Assembly (NCBI GenBank): GCA_001805845.1
Contig: MHHA01000049.1
Location: forward strand, 1 to 8,616
Origin: Omnitrophica WOR_2 bacterium RIFCSPLOWO2_12_FULL_46_30
GTDB lineage: Bacteria > Omnitrophota > Gorgyraeia > Gygaellales > UBA12090
Length of the DNA: 8,616 nt
Direction of reading: 5' to 3'
The notes beneath the pieces are model-generated. The model was not told the DNA's origin. It did no database searches and saw only the letters and a program-made list of their open reading frames with translations. Positions 1-4,894 of the stretch are shown piece after piece. A program made the translations under genes and the position numbers. The number at the start of each line of letters is the position of its first letter. Position 1 is the stretch's first letter.

Positions 1-28
1 ATTCATCAACGTCTATTAATCTTGCCAT
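1..28 (-). CDS. Possible start of a further gene, cut by the left edge
   Basis: On the minus strand an ATG at 28-26 opens a frame encoding MARLIDVDE that runs off the left edge. The sequence looks like a normal protein N terminus, and the gene would be in the same direction as all others. Upstream, GTGGTATGGGAAT gives only a weak ribosome-binding site. Nine codons are too few to assign a family. Confidence 0.3.
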
Positions 29-67
29 ATTCCCATACCACTAGACCCATGCGACTCACTTCGTTCG

Positions 68-194
68 CTTGAGGGCTGTCCTCAAGAGTAGCCGAAGGAC
101 GAAAATCGCCTGCCGGCTGAACAGGCTAAAAGTCATCGCGCGACAAGCCACCCTGCCGTAGGCGGGGCGATAGGCAAAGCCATAAGCGATTTTC
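68..194. repeat. Hairpin cluster in the presumed leader of the left-edge gene
   Basis: A 7-bp hairpin (cttgagg 68-74 / cctcaag 80-86, loop gctgt) is followed by a 9-bp inverted repeat (gaaaatcgc 101-109 / gcgattttc 186-194). Between those arms lie gcctg 108-112 / caggc 123-127 and a GC-rich triloop hairpin at 152-168 (ccctgcc/ggcgggg, one T-G pair, loop gta). I recognise no known riboswitch or ncRNA in it. Confidence 0.55.
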
Positions 195-238
195 TTAAAA
201 ATTGGATAACTACATTAAGCTTATTAACTGTATTTTAC

Positions 239-267
239 TGTTTATCATAGTTCATTCATTTTGTCAA
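239..267 (-). promoter_or_regulatory. Candidate promoter facing the left-edge gene
   Basis: On the minus strand, a perfect TTGACA (267-262) is followed after 17 bases by TAAACA (244-239), which matches the -10 consensus only at 3 of 6 positions. It lies in an AT-rich stretch and would produce a ~200-base structured leader before the ATG at 28. The match is by eye. Confidence 0.4.
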
Positions 268-545
268 GTATTTTTTTATGTTTATTATAATAAATTTACT
301 TTTAATATAAGAATATTTCAAGTCACAAAACTCCTTGAAACACAAGAAATTATGTAATACTCTTGAACATTCTAAAACAACGTAAACCAAATTATTTTTA
401 CTTAGATTTACTTTTGTACAGGAAAGTATAAAACACTTTCCCCATACCACAAGCCAGCAGGCAGTGGTTTGCCTTCCGAGAAGGAGATTTTCTTGATAGA
501 TGGGTAAATTAGATTGGAGAGGTAAAAATAGAGGCGTTGAAATTA

Positions 546-836
546 TTAGTAGTTAACTTTGGCAGTAACACTATCAATGATTGTGCTGTTATAGGCCACA
601 TTGGCCGTAAGGTTATTTAAATTTAGATTGGCTGAGACGGTAGCGGTTCTTCTGAGCTCATCAAGAGCCCTCACTGCCGCAGCCTCTGCGGTATAAAATG
701 CGCGCATACGTTTAATCTGCCTTTCAGTAAGCCTGGCGTGATTAGTCCAGAGGAGAAGAGCTACGCCTGCCATAATGATTAAAATTAGAACAAAGATAAC
801 CGTTATAGTTGCTATTACTCCTCTTCTATTGCGCAT
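546..836 (-). CDS. Short type IV pilin-like (PilX-N-like) protein
   Basis: The product has 96 residues. The N terminus MRNRRG followed by a 22-residue hydrophobic helix (about 8-30) looks like a class III prepilin signal, with likely cleavage after Gly6. The region RAFYTAEAAAVRALDEL (45-61) is the typical continuation of PilX/GspK-type minor pilins. At mature position +5, where major pilins have Glu, there is Ile11, which also points to a minor or tip subunit. The rest (residues 66-96) is Asn/Thr/Val-rich and short; PilX proteins are usually longer. Two stop codons in a row (TAA TAA, 543-548) close the frame. The ATG at 834-836 follows GAGGAG by 7 bases. It is coupled to the winged-helix gene before it. 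Other pilus genes are not in view. It could be a reduced pilin or a remnant. Confidence 0.75.
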   Translation of the reverse strand: MRNRRGVIATITVIFVLILIIMAGVALLLWTNHARLTERQIKRMRAFYTAEAAAVRALDELRRTATVSANLNLNNLTANVAYNSTIIDSVTAKVNY

Positions 837-839
837 CTT

Positions 840-1043
840 TTATCTCCTCAAGGAAATCTTATAATTATCGCCTTCCTGGTTCAGGATAACATGGCCTTCT
901 CTGGCAAGCCAGCCTAAACTCATCAACAGAAGGTCTTTTGGCCTATTAATCTCTGATAGCAATTGGATAAAGCTCACCGCTTCACGGTGCTGGTCTAAAT
1001 AATGCCATATATCGCCCGCCGTAATTCCTATTTCAGTAATCAT
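840..1043 (-). CDS. Winged helix-turn-helix protein, DUF2582 type
   Basis: This 67-residue protein has no signal peptide or membrane segment. The pattern IGITAGDIWHYLDQH, then LLLMSLGWLAREGHVIL, matches the small winged-helix family DUF2582 as I know it: helix 1 with TAG-x-IW-x-YL, a recognition helix with LGWLAREG, and a wing ending in the basic tail KISLRR. The domain fills the whole protein, so it is probably a DNA-binding regulator without an attached sensor; target and ligand are unknown. The start ATG at 1041-1043 has a strong AGGAGG 9 bases upstream. The stop is 3 bases before the next ATG, and the next gene's Shine-Dalgarno site lies in the last codons of this one, so the two are translationally coupled. 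Confidence 0.85.
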   Translation of the reverse strand: MITEIGITAGDIWHYLDQHREAVSFIQLLSEINRPKDLLLMSLGWLAREGHVILNQEGDNYKISLRR

Positions 1044-1083
1044 TGACTGCTACCTCCTTCTTGTCTTGGTGGCCCTATGTTTC

Positions 1084-1116
1084 TATATATCATATTTTAA
1101 AATTATTGCAAGTAAA
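1084..1116 (-). promoter_or_regulatory. Candidate sigma-70-type promoter for the winged-helix/pilin unit
   Basis: On the minus strand, TTTACT (1116-1111) and TATGAT (1094-1089) are 16 bases apart in a very AT-rich stretch. An overlapping alternative is TTGCAA (1111-1106) with TATATA (1089-1084), also 16 bases apart. It sits 40 to 70 bases upstream of the next start codon and after the preceding operon has ended. This is consensus matching only. Confidence 0.4.
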
Positions 1117-1159
1117 ATTTGACGGGCAATTATAGCTTTGGCTATCGGAAGCCGCACCC

Positions 1160-1175
1160 TGCCTGCCGGCAGGCA
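1160..1175. repeat. Perfect 16-bp GC-rich palindrome
   Basis: The sequence tgcctgccggcaggca is fully self-complementary and lies 14 bases after the ExbD/TolR-like stop codon. Its arms (cctgcc/ggcagg) match those of the mini-hairpins at 152-168, 4695-4713 and 8058-8074. A smaller hairpin (atagc 1132-1136 / gctat 1141-1145) lies just downstream on the minus strand. No T tract follows, so a terminator role is uncertain. Confidence 0.6.
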
Positions 1176-1188
1176 TTGTCTTACTGGC

Positions 1189-1587
1189 TTATCGCTCGGT
1201 AGCAATATTAACCTCCTCCACCCCTGAATCCCTTGCCATATCCCAGACCTCAACTACCCTTCCCATACTGGCGTATTGGTCAGCCATAATCAGCACGGGT
1301 ATGTTGTCTTTTTGCGCGCGGCTCAGGACCTCCTTAAGTTCTCTATTCGTGAGCACCTTTTTGTCAAGATAAAGCACGTTTTCCCGCGAAATGGTGATGG
1401 TTACATTCTCTTCTCTTCCCGGCTCTGCGGTCACTGCTTTAGGAAGGTTAACCTTGATTCCGGACTGCATAATAAAGCTTGAGGTAAGCATAAAGAATAT
1501 CAATAATTGGAAAACCATATCAATAAGCGGGGTAATATCGATCTGCCGCAGTCCGTGCTCTAATTCCACATGCCTCTTAAATCTCAT
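1189..1587 (-). CDS. ExbD/TolR-family protein
   Basis: The product has 132 residues: a short basic cytoplasmic N terminus, one membrane segment at about 20-42, and a periplasmic domain. The segment DITPLIDMVFQLLIFFML contains Asp23, at the position of the proton-carrying Asp of TolR/ExbD, so the motor function should be intact. The periplasmic part (VTITISRENVLYLDKKVLT, then VLIMADQYASMGRVVEVWDMAR) has the normal ExbD/TolR fold pattern. The ATG at 1585-1587 follows AAGGGG by about 5 bases, and that site overlaps the stop of the upstream channel gene 9 bases away, so the two are almost surely co-translated. Together with the secreted TPR protein they form a likely three-gene envelope energy-transduction unit. 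The partner and cargo are unknown. Confidence 0.93.
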   Translation of the reverse strand: MRFKRHVELEHGLRQIDITPLIDMVFQLLIFFMLTSSFIMQSGIKVNLPKAVTAEPGREENVTITISRENVLYLDKKVLTNRELKEVLSRAQKDNIPVLIMADQYASMGRVVEVWDMARDSGVEEVNIATER

Positions 1588-1596
1588 TTGGCCCCT

Positions 1597-2229
1597 TTAC
1601 CCCGCCAGGAAGTTGACTAATTCCGCAGACGCCCTTTCCATTTCTAAGATTATGTTATTTACCTTACTTACCAGAAAATTATAGGCAATAAATGCCGGTA
1701 TAGCCACCATCAAACCAAAGACGGTAGTCAAAAGCGCCTCCCAGATGCCGCCGGCCAGATCTCCGGGGCTTACCGGGTGCAGGGCGCCTGCTTTTAGCTG
1801 TATGGTCTGGAAACATCTAACCATGCCGGTCACTGTTCCTAAAAGGCCCAGAAGCGGAGCGGTATGGGCTATGGTGGCCAGGGCGCTCAGATTTCTTTCT
1901 AACACCGGAACCTCATATAAGGAAGCGTCCTCTATGGCCTCCTTGATTTCCTGCCGCGCACGGCCGCTTTTAAGGATACCCGCCTTCAAGAGCTGGCCTA
2001 TCGGATGAGAGGCGCTATCGCAATGCGAAACCGCCTCTTCTATGTTATGCTGCTTAACCTTCTCTAAAATTCCTTTTAAAAAAGTATGCGCATTAAACCT
2101 GATACGGCTTAAGTGCCATAATTTTTCTATAATAATGGCTAAAGCCCATATTGAACTGATTAATATCGGCCACATCACCGGCCCGCCGGCTAAAAAAATT
2201 TTCCAGGGATTCATATGCCAGATATCCAT
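1597..2229 (-). CDS. ExbB/TolQ/MotA-family proton channel subunit
   Basis: This is a 210-residue inner-membrane protein of normal family size. In ExbBD/TolQR complexes this subunit forms the pentameric channel that uses proton flow to drive a periplasmic partner. Three membrane segments are visible: about residues 17-37, 117-140 (with APLLGLLGTVTGM, the family hallmark, Thr132/Thr134) and 163-188 (GIWEALLTTVFGLMVAIPAF, with Glu164 and Thr168/169). The large loop between segments 1 and 2 is cytoplasmic and charged. The start is the ATG at 2227-2229, with GGAGG 9 bases upstream. The gene follows the TPR gene after 83 bases. Its TAA stop overlaps the Shine-Dalgarno region of the ExbD-like gene, which suggests translational coupling. 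I cannot tell the ExbB, TolQ and orphan subtypes apart from sequence alone, and no TonB or TolA gene is in view. Confidence 0.92.
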   Translation of the reverse strand: MDIWHMNPWKIFLAGGPVMWPILISSIWALAIIIEKLWHLSRIRFNAHTFLKGILEKVKQHNIEEAVSHCDSASHPIGQLLKAGILKSGRARQEIKEAIEDASLYEVPVLERNLSALATIAHTAPLLGLLGTVTGMVRCFQTIQLKAGALHPVSPGDLAGGIWEALLTTVFGLMVAIPAFIAYNFLVSKVNNIILEMERASAELVNFLAG

Positions 2230-2256
2230 TTTTCATTTCCTCCAGAAATAACCTTG

Positions 2257-2306
2257 CGTTTACCGTTAACTGCTTACCGTTAACCGTAAATGGCACACGG
2301 TAAACG
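2257..2306. repeat. Short nested repeat cluster built on taccgttaac
   Basis: The 83-base gap between the TPR gene and the ExbB/TolQ-like gene holds a perfect 10-bp inverted repeat (cgtttaccgt 2257-2266 and acggtaaacg 2297-2306). Inside it, the 10-mer taccgttaac occurs twice in direct orientation (2261-2270 and 2275-2284, 4 bases apart). No T tract follows on the minus strand, so it does not look like a terminator. Confidence 0.6.
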
Positions 2307-2312
2307 AAGCAA

Positions 2313-4889
2313 TTACTCATATTTCCTGCGGGTTAGATAGCCTTCTTTTATTGCTTCTATTCTTTCGTTGGCAAATTTAGACTCCTCGCGCTTTAAGGCG
2401 GCGATTTTTTCATACATTTTAATTGCCGACTGCCAGTCCTCTTGTCTTTCATATATTTTACCACAACGCAGCATTGCTTTCACCATTAAAAAAGGCTCAT
2501 CGGCGATACGGGCATATTCTTCAAGCGCCGAACCCAGCGCGCCGGATTCCTCCAGAGACTCCGCCAGTTTAAACCGCACCATAGGTTTATCCTCGGCATT
2601 TTCTGCGAGGCTAATACGATAATAGGAAATAGCCTCCTGAAATTTACCCATAGACTTATAGAGAGCGCCGAGCCGGGGATACATTTTCTCTTTGCCTGTT
2701 TTTATTTTTAAAAAGGAATCAATGGCTTCTTGCTCGCGGCCGTCCTTCTCGTAAGATGCGCCTAATAAATAATATGAATCATCTAACAGGGAGGCCTCAG
2801 GGTAACTGTTGACTAACTCTAAAAGATACCGCCTGCAGAGGTCAAGCTGATTCAACTCAAAATAATGCCGGCTCAAACGCCATAAAACAAGGCTTAAGAT
2901 CCGCGCATCCGCATATTTTGAACGCAAACGTTCCAATCTTTCCAAGGCCTCATCAATTCTTCCCAGCTCATATAAACAATCGCTCATGCGCAGTTCAAGG
3001 TTAGCTAAGAGCTGCGGCTCCCGGCTATAGGCCAGGGCCGTCTTAAAAATGTCGTAAGCATCTTGAAAACGTTTTAGCAGTGTAAGGCTCAATCCCTCAA
3101 TGAAAAGCGCTTCAGCCCTTAAGGGGCTTGAGGGATACTTACTAACAAAATAACTTAAACGATTGGAGCTATTAAGATAATCCGCGGATTCATAATAGGC
3201 CTTCCCTAAATAAAAGCTTGCCTGCTCTAAAACCCCATCGCAAGCTTGGCAATCCGGATAATCCTTTAAAATTTTTTCGTAAATATCTATTGCCCTGGGC
3301 AGGTCCCCCGCTGCATAGTATACTTGCGCAAGCTTTAATAGGCTTGAGATTCTCATCTTGATATCCTGGGTATCCTCGCTCAGTGCAAGAAACTCTTGCT
3401 CAGCCGCCTTAAAATCTCCTGACTTAAACTCGCTCTCCCCCAAGCCAAGCTTGAGCCTTTCCATCACTCTACTACTGACACCGAGCGCAGTCAAACCATC
3501 AATTTCTTTATCGGCATACTGCCGGGCTTCCTTATAGGAAGCGATTGATTCCGGATAACGTTTAAGGAGATAAAGGATTTCGGCCTTGCCCGCGTATGCT
3601 TGAAATATAAGCTGGGGATTTTTTGTTTCGTCAATGAGCTTTTTATATATATCCAATGCCTCCTGGTATTGGGCATTCATCTCTAAGCATAAGGCCTTTC
3701 CCAGAAGCGCGCTTTCAATAGTTTGGCTACGCTTGCCATCAGCATCTTTTTTCGTTTGGGCAGGGAGCACTTTCTCAAAGTTAGCGCTGGCTAAGGCAAA
3801 ATCGTTATCTTTTAGATAACTCCAGCCGAGTCCGAGATAAACCAAGTTCTTTAGATTGCTATCCGCAGCCAGCTCTAAAACTTTAGTATAATTATCTATT
3901 GCGCTGATATAATCTTCTAGATAAAAATAGCTTTCTGCTAAATAAAATTTCAATAAGCCCGCTTTTTCAGTGGTTTTGGCAGAAAAATTTACGATATAGT
4001 CCTTAAGCTCGCGGTAATCCTTTAAATTATAAAGGCACTCAACAACCTTGAAATCTGCCTCATCCGCTAAAACGTCGCGCGGGAATTTATTCCTGAATTC
4101 AAGGAATTTTTCTTTTGCCTCCCGGAATTTTCCCTGCTCAAATAAACACCAGCCCAGCGAATAAAAGCTATGCGCATTATACCCTGAGAGGGGACTCTCG
4201 GTAACTAACTTCTCATAAAACTGATATGCGCTTAAGAAATCGTTATTCTTAAAAAATGACTCTGCGAGCCAATAATAGAGTTTATCCTTTAGCAGATGCG
4301 CGTTCTTTGCGTCAAGAACGCTGCGGAATACTTTTATGGCGTCATCATATTTTTTTTGGTAAAAATAACACTGGCCGATGTAAAAATTTGCCTCAAGGCC
4401 ATACTGACTCTCAGGGTATTTATCCAGAAATCGTCCGAAGAGCGTAAGGCCTAAGTCATAAAAGCCGTCGCTAAAGGCATTCTTCGCCAGCTGCAACGTT
4501 TCCTGTTCTTTCGAGGCATCCTGCTGGGCATATGCCGAAATGCAAAATGCAAAAATCAAAACCACAAACCAAAAACCGTAAAGTGTAAAGCTTAAAGTTT
4601 TGAGTTTTAATATAAACGCATTAAATAATCTTACCTTTGAGAGCGAGGACTTATACCTTTGCGCAGAATGTGTGCAGGCCGAAGCGGGCACGGTGTCCCG
4701 CCGCAGGCGGGACGAGCGAGGCCGAACCCCAAGCGAAGCCAAACCACGCTGGGGTTTGGCAAGCGGTTCTGCGCAAAGCGTATAAGTCCGAGCCGAACTT
4801 ATAGGTAAAGTCTTTAAATGCGTTTGTATTAGTTTTGCGCTGACTTCATTTTGATTTTTGATATGATTTTTAGTAGAGTTTTCAATCAT
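2313..4889 (-). CDS. Secreted TPR-repeat protein (BamD/YbgF-like repeats), start uncertain
   Basis: The longest frame has 858 codons from the ATG at 4887-4889. From about residue 125 to the C terminus it is a continuous array of TPR-type helical hairpins, with repeated motifs such as YPESQYGLEANFYIGQCYF, YYLLGASYEKDGREQEAID and LGLGWSYLKDNDFALA. These are of the YbgF/BamD kind that mediate protein-protein contacts in the periplasm. A good signal peptide lies at residues 95-121: Lys95/Lys97, a hydrophobic core around 101-118, and AYA before Gln-Gln. This makes the first ~90 residues suspicious; they run through a 224-bp palindromic element and are Arg/Ser/Leu-rich. No ATG lies between 4889 and the signal peptide. 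GTG at residue 67 or 109 and TTG at residue 50 are the alternatives, and none has a clear Shine-Dalgarno site. The next genes are ExbB/TolQ- and ExbD/TolR-like, so this protein may be the periplasmic partner of that motor (inference). Confidence 0.85.
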   Translation of the reverse strand: MIENSTKNHIKNQNEVSAKLIQTHLKTLPISSARTYTLCAEPLAKPQRGLASLGVRPRSSRLRRDTVPASACTHSAQRYKSSLSKVRLFNAFILKLKTLSFTLYGFWFVVLIFAFCISAYAQQDASKEQETLQLAKNAFSDGFYDLGLTLFGRFLDKYPESQYGLEANFYIGQCYFYQKKYDDAIKVFRSVLDAKNAHLLKDKLYYWLAESFFKNNDFLSAYQFYEKLVTESPLSGYNAHSFYSLGWCLFEQGKFREAKEKFLEFRNKFPRDVLADEADFKVVECLYNLKDYRELKDYIVNFSAKTTEKAGLLKFYLAESYFYLEDYISAIDNYTKVLELAADSNLKNLVYLGLGWSYLKDNDFALASANFEKVLPAQTKKDADGKRSQTIESALLGKALCLEMNAQYQEALDIYKKLIDETKNPQLIFQAYAGKAEILYLLKRYPESIASYKEARQYADKEIDGLTALGVSSRVMERLKLGLGESEFKSGDFKAAEQEFLALSEDTQDIKMRISSLLKLAQVYYAAGDLPRAIDIYEKILKDYPDCQACDGVLEQASFYLGKAYYESADYLNSSNRLSYFVSKYPSSPLRAEALFIEGLSLTLLKRFQDAYDIFKTALAYSREPQLLANLELRMSDCLYELGRIDEALERLERLRSKYADARILSLVLWRLSRHYFELNQLDLCRRYLLELVNSYPEASLLDDSYYLLGASYEKDGREQEAIDSFLKIKTGKEKMYPRLGALYKSMGKFQEAISYYRISLAENAEDKPMVRFKLAESLEESGALGSALEEYARIADEPFLMVKAMLRCGKIYERQEDWQSAIKMYEKIAALKREESKFANERIEAIKEGYLTRRKYE
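4608..4831. repeat. Nested palindromic element, about 224 bp, at the uvrA/TPR-gene junction
   Basis: The outer arms 4608-4622 and 4817-4831 match at 14 of 15 positions (taatataaacgcatt against aatgcgtttgtatta). The inner arms 4647-4668 and 4767-4789 pair over 22 bp with one bulged base (C4779). Partial pairing (cttacct/aggtaa) lies between them. The central ~98 bases are GC-rich and hold their own hairpins: 4695-4713, an 8-bp stem with loop gca, and aacccca 4725-4731 with tggggtt 4750-4756. The element is open in the frame of the TPR gene, covering about residues 20-94. No transposase is present, so it looks like a non-autonomous MITE- or REP-like repeat. Whether it is repeated elsewhere cannot be seen from this window. 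Confidence 0.75.
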
Positions 4890-4894
4890 ATTAC

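Larger units (their letters stand above)
29..545. other. Intergenic region: AT-rich with several hairpins, no supported complete gene
   Basis: About 517 bases separate the pilin-like gene from a possible next gene. Bases ~195-440 are very AT-rich; bases ~50-180 are GC-rich. Hairpins found: 316-322/334-340 (tttcaag/cttgaaa), 421-427/435-441 (ggaaagt/actttcc), 446-450/464-468 (accac/gtggt with an inner gcc/ggc stem), and those described for the left leader. Either of the two nearest the pilin gene (421-468) could end its transcript, although neither has a good T tract. A 64-codon minus-strand frame at 256-450 has low-complexity Lys/Ile/Asn composition and no RBS, and I do not call it. Confidence 0.6.

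Noticed and set aside
68..194. CRISPR-like or tRNA-like structure in the left hairpin cluster
   Set aside because: There are no regularly spaced direct repeats, and I found no cloverleaf or T-loop sequence.
256..450. A 64-codon minus-strand frame starting MVWGKCF in the AT-rich gap
   Set aside because: Its low-complexity Lys/Ile/Asn composition fits AT-rich noncoding DNA; there is no ribosome-binding site, and hairpins overlap its start.
32..450. A 10-base direct repeat cccataccac at 32-41 and 441-450, bounding ~400 bases like a target-site duplication
   Set aside because: The bounded DNA has no terminal inverted repeats and no transposase frame, and a chance 10-mer repeat over this distance is not rare.
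2093..2320. A 75-codon minus-strand frame starting MSNCFVYRV
   Set aside because: It overlaps the start of the ExbB/TolQ-like gene in another frame, and its N-terminal part is just a translation of the taccgttaac repeat cluster.
4594..4889. Possible degenerate TPR or a separate small gene in the Arg/Ser-rich N-terminal extension
   Set aside because: The residues are fully explained as translation of the palindromic element and of flanking A-rich DNA; no domain pattern is present.
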